This document shows, one piece after another, positions 1 through 11,400 of a DNA stretch of 64,000 nt; position 1 is the first letter of the stretch, and each line of letters starts with the position of its first letter. A program made the translations under genes and the position numbers. Source of the DNA: Pteria penguin (taxonomy: Eukaryota > Mollusca > Bivalvia > Pterioida > Pteriidae); the NCBI GenBank assembly GCA_035048485.1, contig CM068583.1, positions 43,677,042 through 43,741,041 on the forward strand, read 5' to 3'. Below the pieces are notes generated by a model that was not told where the DNA came from, did not search any database, and was given only the letters and a program-made list of their open reading frames with translations.

Positions 1-452
1 GGCTATGAATTAGAGGTTTCAATTCATTGTGCTAATATATATATTTGGTCTATTGTGCATGTATACATTTATCTTTCTATTTATAATAGAATGAAAAGAT
101 GATTGTAAAATGAAAAATCTATTGTTGATATATTTTATAAATGTATACTGCTGAAACTTCCTTCAAATCGCTTAGATTTATTCTTTGAAGATTAAGCTAA
201 TGTTAGTAAATCAGCAACCGATTGGTCTTGTATGTTACAGCAGACACTTTTTATAGAATATTTACTTCAGTCTTTACAACTCCCTATTTTATTACTTTTT
301 AAATAATTCTACTCACAGATTGAGAGCATTACACTGGATCCAGTTTTTAAGATGTATTATTGAATATTTGAACACTTACAGTTTGATCTCTGTATTTGTA
401 CTTTGATGATATATTGATTAATAGAATTGCTTCGCTTATGATTTCTCTTCAG
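1..452. other. PEMT intron (partial)
   Basis: AT-rich sequence upstream of the first visible PEMT exon. It ends in a pyrimidine-rich acceptor (ttctcttcag). No exon, repeat or other feature is recognised. Confidence 0.6.
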
Positions 453-564
453 GTGATTATTTTGGAATACTGATGGATAAAAAAGTAACAGGTTTTCCAT
501 TTAATATTATTGATAATCCTATGTATTGGGGATCTACAACTATTTTTCTGGGATCAGCATTAGT
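453..564 (+). CDS. PEMT: PEMT exon (DYFGIL...NPMYWGST)
   Basis: Acceptor AG is at 451-452 and donor GTGAGT at 565-570. The exon opens with two bases completing a Gly codon (LGDYFG in the family) and ends two bases into a Val codon. It carries the highly conserved [14 protein letters not shown] segment. Confidence 0.93.
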
Positions 565-3500
565 GTGAGTAGTAAACAAAATACATGTACTAGAAATTTT
601 ATTTTTCGAGAATACTTTGAAATCTGTAATTTTATTTTGTCATAATTTAATGTAAAACTGGTACCTCAGTATTCACTTGTGACGGACGGGTATCGGTCTG
701 GATAGCTCTATGGTGAAAGTGTTAACCTTGATGGCAGAAAGTTCTGTGTTATATTCCAGGTCTGGCCACATCTTTTTCTCCTGCTTGTTACATTTGGTGC
801 CATAGCCAGCCCTCATGAGTTGCATGTTTGTTTGTGCACTGTGAGGGTAGGCAGTGGAAGGTTCTAGGTTTGATTCCCAGTTCATGCCACATCTTTTACT
901 CCTGCCTGTTACATACTCATTGTTGCTTCATTATTTGTTGAACAGTATATCCATGCATGGATAAACTCTTATTTGGAATATTTATGCCCCCGGGTCGATT
1001 GATCGGGGGCATATTGTTTTGACCTGTCTGTCTGTTGTCAACTTTAACCTTGGCCATAACTTTTAACCCGAGATAGATAGAGACTTCATAATTGACAAGC
1101 TTACTCAACTAATGAAGCCCTTTCAAATGATGCCAAGGTTGATGACCTTTTGACCTTGACAATTACCTTAAAGCTGAAAATAACTTTTTGGACTTTGTTG
1201 CCACTGAGGGCATTAGTGTTTCACAAACACATCTTGTTCATTAAAAAAGGCGCTTTTGAATGCAAATTTTGTACAATAAGCATCCTTTATTAATGTATAG
1301 TATACAAAATTCAATAAATTTCCATTCTGCCAAACTGTTATCTTTATTTGAAGGAAAGCTAGCCAAGCAGGAATTTTTCTAACTACAGCTGTTGCTGTCT
1401 GCTATAGAGTAGCTATTATGTTTGAAGGGTATGTATGAATTTGAAAATTCATGAAGTTATCAGTTTTGTATTTGACGTATCTTAAGAGTTGCCTGATTGT
1501 TCATAATCTTTAATTTAAACAAGGTATTTTATATGCCTGTTATAAACCAATGTGATATGGTATGACATGATGCATGTGTGTGTCTATGGGTCTATGCATC
1601 TGTCTGTTCAGAGAACTTGAAAATAAGATACAAACTAAATCACCGAGGCAAGGACAGTCAAACTTACATATACTTCCTATAACAAGAAAATGACACCTGT
1701 TATTTTAAAGGTCAGGGATCAAAGGTTATGCACAAAACAGGATTAAGACAAAACTGTTTGGGCGAGGACCATCAAACTTGGTACACATATTACTTTTGCT
1801 CAGAGGATGATGTCTCTTTTTTCCAAGTTAAGTGATAAAAATGTCAAAGTCACATGAAAACACTACATGTATTTATAAACCTTGTAAATAACATACAGAT
1901 TGAAGCATTTGGGCTAGGACAGTTAAACTTGGTAAAGTACAAAAGAACATTGCCTATTGTTTTCCAAGTTCAAAGGTCAAGGTCATTTACTAAACATTGT
2001 TGATAAAACTTGTAAATGTTATAAAGACAAAATCATTTGAGCTATGACTGCCAAGCTTAGGGCACATATTACTGATGTGGATAGGACAAATTCTTTTGGT
2101 TTTCAAGGTCAGGAATTAAAGGTCAAGGCCACCCATTAAACATTGTTAATAAACCTTTTAAACTAGATACAAGACTTTTGAACCACATGAGATATTGCTG
2201 TGATGATTCCCATTTGTGTTCCTTGTGTTGAGACTTTCCATTGATAACATAATCTTGGTGACTTTGACCATAAAGTTTGACCTACATTTAGATTGTGCGT
2301 GGTAGTCATAAAGTTTGAACCATAGAAGGTAGGGCTGTGGTGAGAATTTTCCATCGATACCATAACTTCAACCTTGTGACTTTGAGTGTCAACTTTCACT
2401 TGCATTTAAAAATGTCCACAGGAAGAATTTTGTTGCCTTAGGGCATAGTCTTTTGCAAACACATTTTGTTTATTTTCTTTCCATCATTCTGTGAAAAGAT
2501 TTTGGGAGGTGGCTATACTAACAAAAATCCTTTTCTGCTCGCTGGAACAAATGTCCAGAGAGCTATTACCATACTCCTTGTGTCATCGTTGTTGTCGTAA
2601 TCCTTATACAAAGACTTTAACAATAACTTTAGAACCATTAGAGACAGGGCCTTAATATTTCATGTGTATTCTTTGTGCTAAGACATTCTATTGGGTACCA
2701 AAATTTTTTACCTTGTGAGCTTGATTTTGAAGTTTTAACTTATGAACAGTAAGAGATAAGGCTTAAGTATTTCACGTGTGTATTCCTTGTGACCTTTCAT
2801 TATGTATCAAAATTTTTTGACATTTTGACCTTGACCTTTGAAGACCGACCTTCTTACAAAAATATTTTGCTATTTAAATTTGGTTCCCACTGATGAGATC
2901 TGTTGTTTTTAACAACTATTGTTTGGGGTTTTTTTCATTGATCTGTTAACTGGGGGGTTTTTTGCCCCCAGGATTAATAGATTAATAGGGGGCATATTGT
3001 TTTCGTTCTGTCTGTCTGTCAGTCTGTTTATATGTTTGTCTGAAAACTTTAACCTTGGCCATAGCTTTTGAATTGTGAGGAATAGAGACTTCATAATTCA
3101 CATGCTTACTGAAATAATGAAGCCCTTTCAAGTAACACCAAGGTTTATGATCTTTTTGTAGTCCTGTCTGTCTGTGCGTCTGTCTCTTTGTTTGTCTGTT
3201 GTCAACTTAAACCTTGGCCATAACTTTTGAACTGTGAGGGTTAGACACTTCATATTTGACATACTTATTAACTAATGAAGCCCTTTGAAATGACACCAAG
3301 GTCAATGACCTTTGACCTGGACAATGACCTTCATGCTAAAAATAACTTTTTCTGGGTTTGTTGTCATTGGGAGCATAGTCTTTCACAAACACATCTTGTT
3401 TTTCGAATTTTTTGTTTTATTTCTTTTCCAGATGACACTGATATTTACTGAATCATATATATTTAATGATAGACATTATATACCTTTTCCTTAGATATTG

Positions 3501-3708
3501 CCAACTTGATTTTGATCTTTGTCTCTACAAGTTGCTCATATCATTGATGCTGTTCCATTGTAATTTTTGACATAAAGATTAAGCGATACTGTTTCATATG
3601 TATGGTATCAATCACTGTCATTTTCAGTGCTTCTGTTTTCTTGTTTTTAGGCCTTTTACAGCAGATATTTATAGCAACAAAAACAGGAAAACCAAGAAAG
3701 CAGTATAA
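453..3708 (+). CDS. PEMT: Phosphatidylethanolamine N-methyltransferase, 3' part of gene
   Basis: PEMT is a small multi-span ER membrane enzyme that makes phosphatidylcholine by three S-adenosylmethionine-dependent methylations of phosphatidylethanolamine. Three exons are visible (453-564, 1354-1428, 3651-3708) and splice with matching phases (entry after 1 nt, then 2 nt, then 2 nt) into about 81 C-terminal residues ending in TAA. The protein shows the family signatures [20 protein letters not shown] and PFTA.IY in order. The N-terminal part of the enzyme lies before the window. One oddity is seen: the family's acidic pair before PFTA (EEPF in vertebrates, implicated in AdoMet binding) reads EGPF here, with the Gly codon formed across the last splice junction. 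Identity is certain by motif. Whether activity is affected is inference. Confidence 0.93.
565..1353. other. PEMT intron with dispersed bivalve-type repeat
   Basis: This intron of about 0.8 kb holds a repeat copy at 983-1238. The copy starts TATGCCCCC, has a CTGTCTGTC stretch, 'ttaaccttggccataactttt' and 'gaagccctttcaaatgat' motifs, and ends CAAACACATCTTGTT. Short open frames here are not coding-like. Confidence 0.6.
983..1238. repeat. Dispersed repeat copy A (GGGGGCATATTG...ACATCTTGTT)
   Basis: This is a close relative of the copy at 2961-3402. The shared order is TATGCCCCC, an inverted GGGGGCATATTG, CTGTCTGTC, 'accttggccataactttt', 'cttcataattgacaagctta', 'gaagccctttcaaatgat', 'gaccttttgaccttgac', and a CACAAACACATCTTGTT end. 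The repeat class is not identified. Confidence 0.6.
1354..1428 (+). CDS. PEMT: PEMT exon (penultimate coding)
   Basis: Acceptor tttatttgaag and donor GTATGT. The first base completes the Val codon of the previous exon. The hydrophobic stretch [18 protein letters not shown] matches the last membrane segment of PEMT, and the exon stops two bases into the Gly codon before PFTA. Confidence 0.9.
1429..3650. other. PEMT intron, largely repeat-derived
   Basis: From about 1570 to 2471 the intron holds degenerate units of the type 'aggacagtcaaacttggtacacatattac ... aaggtcaaggtcatttactaaacattgttgataaacc', closing with 'gcatagtcttttgcaaacac'. From 2600 to 2860 there is similar 'aactttagaaccattagagac' material, and at 2961-3402 a second full repeat copy. 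No exon is seen. Confidence 0.55.
2961..3402. repeat. Dispersed repeat copy B
   Basis: Same family as 983-1238 but with the middle block duplicated. The phrases 'ttaaccttggccata', 'gaactgtgagg' and 'gaagccctttgaaatgacacc' occur twice about 160 bp apart. The copy ends GAGCATAGTCTTTCACAAAC then ACATCTTGTT. Confidence 0.6.
3651..3708 (+). CDS. PEMT: PEMT terminal coding exon
   Basis: Acceptor cttgtttttag. The exon reads (G)[18 protein letters not shown] and TAA. The basic, lysine-rich tail after PFTADIY is usual for PEMT C-termini. Stop at 3706-3708. Confidence 0.92.
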
Positions 3709-4640
3709 TGTTGGACTGATACTGATGAATTTATATTGAAAATGGAGTGTATTATACCCTGTTATTTGTATCTACTCATTGCTAATTCAAAATTGTTGTT
3801 ATACTTTTAGTAAATTAAATCATTAAATAGATTATATCACTGCATAAAGACTTCAGTACTACTTTTCATGGCTAGATTCTCAATCATGTTGGGATGCTAT
3901 TTGATATGCTGGAGAGAAAGACCAAACTTTGTATCAAGAAAATGTTTGGTACATTAAGAAGCTATTGCTCATGTTAGAGAATGTGTTAGAGTGTATTGTA
4001 TAACAGATGAGATCTTAACACAAGTTTTGGAAATGATATAAGAAGAGACGCTGATGTGTTCATTATAACTTTGGTTACAACTGTTATGTTTATAGTTACA
4101 GTTACGAATGTGTGAACTTGTGATGGTATATTTGAAAGTCCTTGACACGACTCTGAAAAAATCTTCATACAATCTCTTCAACGTAAAGAAGAAAATGCAT
4201 TTTTAAAATTTTTGAGATAGTCGTGATGTCCTTATTGAACTTCTGTGATTCCTGTTTTGTGCAAATTATATCTCATAAATAGATCATTCCTGTAATGTTT
4301 TGACAAAGTCACTAGAAAAAAATTGGAGGAGCACACTGCACAAAAGATTATACATAGACTTCAGAGAAAAGTTATCAACCCCTTTCTCTAGAACCTGATC
4401 ATGCACCAAAATCACACCTGGAAAGAAAGTGCTTTATATAGTGATACTATTCTTTATATAGTGATACCACAGTTTGTTTTCATGATGCATATTCTCTAAG
4501 GAGTAGTGCCCACAAACTGTTGTTGCTGAACAAATAAAAGTTGTATCGCATTGACATACGGTGACACTACAAGTGTTGTACTTTTTTAGTAACTACCAGT
4601 ATAGTACATGGAAGACACAACTGTCTGTTGTCCAATAGTT
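3709..4640. other. Probable PEMT 3' UTR and downstream DNA
   Basis: No other gene is visible. An AATAAA at 4533-4538 is a plausible but unproven polyadenylation signal about 0.8 kb after the stop. Two short minus-strand open frames near 3970-4180 show no protein-like signature. Confidence 0.4.
4533..4538 (+). promoter_or_regulatory. Candidate PEMT poly(A) signal AATAAA
   Basis: Canonical hexamer downstream of the PEMT stop, just before the repeat-rich block starting near 4648. Chance occurrence in AT-rich DNA is possible. Confidence 0.35.
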
Positions 4641-4647
4641 TTTATTT

Positions 4648-5284
4648 TATGCCTCCGACATGAAATGGTCAGGGGCATATAGTGTTACCCTGTTCCGTCA
4701 TTCCATCATCATTCAGTTTCCGCTCATTTTCTCTTTGAAGGTTTGATGGATTAAATTGATATTGTGTATACAGATGTATCAAGATGTGGGTGAAATTTAA
4801 ATATAGGTGTAGTCCAGTAATTTCTGGCATTATTCTGGGTTATTGCCCTTGAACATAGAAAATTTCTTAAAAATGACAGTCTCTGCTCATTTTATCAGTG
4901 AAGGTTTGATGGATTAAATTGATATTAGGTATATAGATGTATCAAGGAAAAATGCAGGTCAAGTTTGAATATGGGGTGGTCCGGTAATTTCTGACAGAGT
5001 TATTGCCCTTGAATATAGAAAATTTCTTAAAAATTATAGTTTCCCCTCATTTTCTCAGTGAAGGTTTGATGGATTAAATTGATATTGAGTATATAAATCT
5101 ATCAAGGGAAAATGCAGGTCCGTTCGAATATGGCTCTGTTCCGGTAATTTCTGACAGAGTAATTGTCCTTGAACATTAGGAATTTTTAAAATTTTCAAAT
5201 ATTACTTTTCTGGCAATTATATTTCACTACCTTAGCTGCCAGTGGAGGCATCTGTGTCATACCAACACATTAAAATTCTAGTTT
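4648..5284. repeat. Dispersed repeat with three internal ~140-bp tandem units
   Basis: Starts TATGCCTCCGAC with an inverted GGGGCATA close by. It then carries three successive copies of 'tttgatggattaaattgatatt ... atcaag ... ccggtaatttctgac ... ttgcccttgaa(c/t)atagaaaatttcttaaaaa'. It ends near AACACATTAAAATTC. Same architecture as 5299-6290 and 47841-49202. Confidence 0.6.
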
Positions 5285-5298
5285 TTTCAGTTTCTTTT

Positions 5299-6290
5299 TA
5301 TGCCCCCCCTTTAAAGAAGGAGGGGCATATTGCTTTGTCATTGTTGATCGGTCCATACACCAACAGTTACTGTCCATTATCTCTGCAGCAGGTGCACATT
5401 TTAAAATGAAATTTGGAATACAGATACATCATAAGAATCTCTAGGTCAAGTATTAATTTGGGTTGTGTCAAATTATTTTTGACAGCGTTATGCCTTTTGG
5501 ACTTGAAAAATTTCAAGAAATTTATAGTTTCCGCTCACTATATCTCTATTATACATGCACATTGTATCATGTTAATACCTAAGTCAAGTTAAAATTTGGT
5601 CGTGGTCGAATTATCTTTGACAGATTTATATCCTCTAAACCATAGAAAACTTCCAGTAATACACAGTTTCCTTTTATTATCTTTGAAATGGTTGCACATA
5701 CTGAACTGAAACTTGGTATAAAGACGCATCATGACCAAATCAAGTTCAAGTTTTAATTTGGTTACCGTTATTTCTGATGGAGTTACGCCCCTTAAACTTA
5801 GAAAATTTTCAAAATTTTTTTTTTTTAGAATTTTCACAGTTTCTGTTCTTTTTCTCCTCCACTGGTGAATATTGAATTGAAATAGTTCTTATTTATGATT
5901 GTTTTTGGCTAATACATTGAATTTACATGATGTATTATTTTCACTACACATGCCATCAAAAGTCAAGTAGGGCCCTTACTGATGTTATACATCACTGGCA
6001 TCTAGTTTCTCTTATCATGATCACCTTATTTTAATTATTTTAAGATTGAAAGCATTTTCAATTATGTTTTACTGAGAATAAATTATGTATTATTTTTCAA
6101 ACTCTTACATGTGACCCTCAATATTATGCTGTTAAGCAAAATAATTCACAACTGCTTGGTTTTAGTGTTGGCAGATATATTTAGTTTTAATATTGATTAA
6201 TCAATCAAAATACTAAGGTCTTATGTACTATAATAAACATAGTAGCGGAAGGGGGGGGGGCATAAATGTTTTACAAACATCTCTTGCTTT
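5299..6290. repeat. Dispersed repeat with inverted TATGCCCCC / GGGGGCATA ends
   Basis: Begins TATGCCCCCCC and ends GGGGGGGGGGCATAAATG followed by 'acaaacatctcttg'. Two or three internal units carry 'ttgacag(c/a)(g/t)tta', 'aagttcaagttttaatttgg' and 'aaaattttcaaaa'. There is no coding potential. The relation to a transposon class is not established. Confidence 0.55.
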
Positions 6291-6479
6291 AGTTTTTGTT
6301 CTGGTCCTTGAATACCTCTCTTCTGGTCCTTGCCAAAAAGTTCATTGTAGTCACTTTTCTTATTCTAGGGTTTAATCTTGTATTTCTATATCTCTTCCTG
6401 TTCAAATTGGAATTATGATATCAACATACACAGATTATGAAAAACCAGTTTTATAAATGTCTATGTGGATTAACAACAA

Positions 6480-7140
6480 CATACTGCAGATGCTTTTTAT
6501 AAGTTTTGAAAATCAGATGCAAGACAAGGTGTCTGGGCGGAATATGACCTTCTGTCGAGGTCATGACACAATCTTGGTCATGGAAAACAATTTTGTGAAA
6601 TGTTATCTAGATCCAACATAGCGGTAAGGAGTTATAGCCAGAACAAGGATTTTGACCATGCATGCACTTTGACCATGGTCTTGGAGATACGATCTTGAGT
6701 CAGTCATGACACACCGTTGGGTCATGGACAGCAATTATTTTCTTGGATAATAATCCAACTTGGCAGTAAAAAGTTATGGTCCGGACAAGGCTTTTGGCTA
6801 TGTGTGCACTGTGGCATTGATCTTGAAGATATGACCTTGGACTAACGTCATGACACACCCTTGGGTCATGGACAACAATTGTGTGAAATATTATCCAGGT
6901 CCAACATGGCAGTAAGAAGTTATGGCCCGGACAAGGAGTTTTGCTATGTGTGCACTGTGACCTTGATCTTGAAGATATGACTATGGGCCAAGGTCATGAC
7001 ACACTCCTGCGTCATGTACAACGATTGTGTAACATATTATCCAGATCCGACAAGGGGGTAAGAAATTTTGGCCCGGACAAATGTGAACAGACGGACGGGC
7101 GGACAGACAAACAGGGTGATTCCTATATTCCCCCAAACTA
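6480..7140. repeat. Tandem ~130-bp repeat ending in a CGGACGG stretch
   Basis: About four diverged units of 'ggcagtaagaagttatgg / cccggacaaggagtt / tatgtgtgcactgtgacct / gatcttgaagatatgacc / gtcatgacaca / gtcatggacaacaatt / tatccaggtccaac'. The block closes with 'cagacggacgggcggacag'. A 76-codon frame over the last unit is a by-product of the repeat. Confidence 0.6.
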
Positions 7141-8012
7141 TCCATTACTAATCGATTTTACGGTATCATAGATATTAATAAATTATATGCAATTTTATAA
7201 TATTATTACAAATGCCATTGTTAATATCATTATTTAATTCAATTTATCAATATTGTGAAACAGGCTATTAATTTTTACATGAACTTTCATATCCTTCTAG
7301 GTGTTTATGTTCTCTTGTTACGCGAAGTTTAACCATATAACCAGTTAAAGTGGCAAAATAAATCCTAATTAAACAAAAGAACAAATCAGAGAGCAGTCTT
7401 CATAGGGTGTTCTTTCTTTGTACCAAGTTTCATTAAAATTTCTTAAAGAGTTTAGAAGGAATTGCAAAGACAAGGTATTTCAAGAAAATCTAAGTACAAT
7501 GGCGATATCTCTTGTATATGTTTTGGGACAGCATTCCTCTTCCAATATGCACATCTACATCTAATGTTCTTCCTTTGTACCAAGTTTCATCAAAATCCCC
7601 CTAAAAGTGCAATAAGGAGGAGTTGCGAAGACAAGATGTTGAGGACAGACAGACAGATGGATGAGAGCGGTATAGCATTCTACGCCCACATATTTACAGT
7701 TTTAATTCAAAAGTTAATTTCCATGACACTAAAGTAATCAATCATCGGGGACTTCTTAGTAGTGTGGTACAGTGAATTTGGTGGAATTTTAAAACAAAAT
7801 GTTTCGTGTTTGTGGACAACAATCACAACATACGTCTATATGAGCAAAATCAATACAGTATTTTATCATGGAGACTTTTAATAAAGATCGATGCCGAAGA
7901 CTTATCACGTTATCGAGTTGCTGTGACAATGATGGTAAAACATTAACGGTTTAGTGTTCAGTTGACATCTGTTTAAAGTACAAGAACAACTTGAAATTTC
8001 AAGAATATCAAC
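7141..8012. other. Upstream region of the K+ channel gene
   Basis: Holds a two-unit dispersed repeat at 7408-7660 ('tgttctttctttgtaccaag', 'ttcat(t/c)aaaat', 'ggaattgcaaagacaagg'), then about 350 bp of unique-looking DNA before the channel ATG. No convincing TATA box is seen. Confidence 0.4.
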
Positions 8013-8486
8013 ATGAATAGATCAAATACAGGTGATGTGGACTCAAGAGTGAGATTAAATGTGGGAGGAGTAGTGTTTGAGACAACATGTGACACATTAA
8101 TGAGGAAGCCACATACTAAACTAGCTTCATTGGAATCCATCAAAACTCATAAAGAAAATAAATCCGGAGAGGTGTTAGATCTATTTTTTGACAGAAATCC
8201 AGATATTTTCAATTGTATTTTGGACTTGTACAGAACTGGACAGCTTCATCTCCCTACAAATGTATGTGGTGCTACCATCAGAAATGAACTGGAATTTTGG
8301 GAAATATCACGTGACAACATAGAACAATGCTGTTTACATACTTACTATAAATATGAAAATGACATGAAGGTATTCCGGGAAATAGAGGCATCCTATCAAA
8401 CTTCTACAGATGTGATAGGAAAAGAGTGTTTTCGAAAAATGATTTGGCGAATTTTGCAAGAGCCAAATTCTGGTTGGATAGCTTTT
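8013..8486 (+). CDS. Kv channel exon 1: T1 domain
   Basis: ATG at 8013 is the first in frame and sits six residues before the acidic lead-in to RLNVGG. The exon ends after GWIAF at donor GTAAGT (8487-8492). Failure to splice would add 34 residues and a stop at 8589-8591, giving a T1-only protein of 192 residues. Confidence 0.93.
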
Positions 8487-11400
8487 GTAAGTACTTCTGT
8501 TTTACACCGACATGGTATCCCCATGTTTGTTCGTTTTCGTTTTCCTTTTTTCTTTTATCGAATTTTTGTGGAAATAATTAAAAACTATTAAATGCTTTTC
8601 TTAACCACCTAGTTGACAATCCATTGAATATCTTGCCTAAGATGTGATATGGTCTTAGACAACCACTTTTAATAAGTAACGTGATGGTCTTGGCGTCCCT
8701 GATACAGGTCTTGACTTTACACTCTATTTGTCAATGTCATCCAAAACAAACCTTGAAAATTTTGCCTCACAGTTTATTATAACTAATTCAGAGTAATAAA
8801 ACCATTTGATGATGACACTCAGTAATTGGCTTTCATCACTTACGCATTATAACATCATTTTACAAATCATTTATTGACGTTTAACATTGTTATCAATACT
8901 GGTTATATGGACATTTCTTCTATTAATGATAGCGAGGACAGAATTACATTCATACCTTTTTAAAACAGCTCTATCTATTGATTTCTTTAAATCCTGCGAT
9001 GAAATTAGTATTTGCGTTTCTATGTGGACTCCTTCTGTGTACATTATATAAAAAATTCAAAACAAAATAGTCATGGATGATTGACTAGATGAGTGTTTTC
9101 ATCACTGGGCTAACGTGGTGTTAAAAAAGGACGTTTGTAGCAATCTGTATGATGACATGGTCTGATTCATCACCACTATTTCCTGGATTTCCTCATATGG
9201 TAAATAGAACTTTAACTGTGCATCCGTCTCACCTCTTGTCAGAGAAATAACGAGAACTAGTTCACGCAAAGGAGAGAGAGAGAGAGAGAGAGAGTGTGTG
9301 TGTGTGTGTGTGTGTTGACGCGTTATGTAGTGAGATAACCGAAAATATAGAAAATAAATAAATAGTGGAATCTAGGATGAAACACTTTTTTGGGCTCGGG
9401 TCAATAATATATGAACCTATAGCAACAGTCTAGACAAGGGTTACCGATATTTTAACCCGAAGATAATTGCAACAGACTGCATTTCAGTCACTTTAACATT
9501 CATGATATGGTCTTGGATTAAAGTCATCAAACACATTTGGTCCAAAATCAACAACGGAAGATTAGCAACCACCAAGACAAGGGTTGCCAAGATGCATCCG
9601 AACTCGTGCTCAGCAGGCCACTTCCCAGTCAGCTGACCTTTGTGATCTGAACTTTTGTGAAGATTATTACACACTTTTGGGAAAAGGTCAATGACTTTCT
9701 GACGTTTAATTGGGTTCTAAGAAAGGGATATCGTAATAGTAGTTCCTAATACTCACATTATCATCTTGAAATTAAAAATAATCACTTCATAAAACATGAA
9801 AAACCCAAGTACCATTTTAGCAAACGAACCTAGCAACTAGCGGTATTTTTTTCTCTCATTCTGTATCTTCCATCAGTTCTTTTGTGCTTTTGCGGTCCTC
9901 ACAGCGATTAAAATTGACAGGCTTCCGTGGAGGACGATGGCCATAAAGCAATAGTAGTAGAAATATAGACTGCTTTCAAAAAGTAGTCTATGTATCCGGC
10001 TATAGTTCCTTGCCCCTGTCCTACTGGATGGGAAAGAGCATTACAGCCTTTCTTGGCTTATGCCGTATCAACTAGCATGGGTACATGGACTAGCTGTAGA
10101 GACATGCACAGATAAAGCAGTTCTGTGAGGTGAAGGTTTAGGAAAGTCTTCATAAGCTGACAAATAACAAGAATTAGAGACATTGTCTGAATTTAAAAAA
10201 GTGGTCTATACCTTAGTTAATATCAATATCAACACCTCCAACTATTTTCACCAAAAGACACGATATTCGTCTTTCAATGCAAATGGCGTTTACCTTTGAA
10301 AATTCTACTGAGCTTTTAATAATTATAATGCATATTCACCAATTTTAAATTGTTGATAAATTCCCCATTCTATTAATTCCCATTTTGAAACGCATGATGA
10401 TTTTTGCATGATTGTCCTTTTGTGCCTACTTCCCGACCCCGAATTCCCGCTGAATTGTGTCTAAGCAACAATGACTACATGTATATTGCCATCTCTAGAG
10501 TTTGAATAACATGAAAAATCCAAAGTTCCTGAGTGGACATTTATGCCTGGTACATCTTTTTCATTAAAACGCTTCTCCTTAAATTTAAAGGTAGCTTCAA
10601 TAAAAAGATAATCTTTTCCATAGAAATTAACCAATTCCTTAAACTAATTGTTACTTAGATACTATAAATGACGAAGAAAAAAGTAAAGTTTTGTTATAAT
10701 ACATTTATTATTATTATTTCATTAAATATAAAGAACTCGGCAACTAGTTGCAGTTCTTAGGTAAATTGACGTGTTACATTTCTTAAAATACAAAATTATC
10801 TAAATATCATAGGATTAAGGGCGTAGTAGAAGGGGGCAAAGGGGACACACCCTCCATTCAAAGGTGGTGGTTGGGTGGGGGTCACATGCATGTTTGTGTT
10901 TCCCTCCCCACTCCACTTACTTTTCAGAATAAGCTGGATAAGAGCTTTTTGTCTGTGACACACCCTGTAGCTTTCAGGCCCATCAGCTCGTTATTGATCT
11001 TGGGCTCTAAAAATTAATATATATATAGTTGATGCGTTGCACTGATACTTTGACAAAATTATGCAAATGATTCATCTGTTGGGAGCAAAACGTCCCTGGG
11101 CATGGCACTTGGGTTTTATTGTCTTATCTGAAAACTGAGATTAGGACGATATCGGCATCACGAACAACACAACAGCAATCACACCAGTATCGGTACAACG
11201 AACAGCACATCAAGAGTCACGATAGTATCGGTACTACGAACAACACAACAGGAATCACACAAGTATCGGTACAACGAACAGCACATCAAGAGTCACGATA
11301 GAATTGGTACTACAAACAACACAACAGGAATCACGCCAGTATCGGTATATAACAAATATCTCAACAGGAAACACAGCAGTATCGGTACAACGAACAGCAC

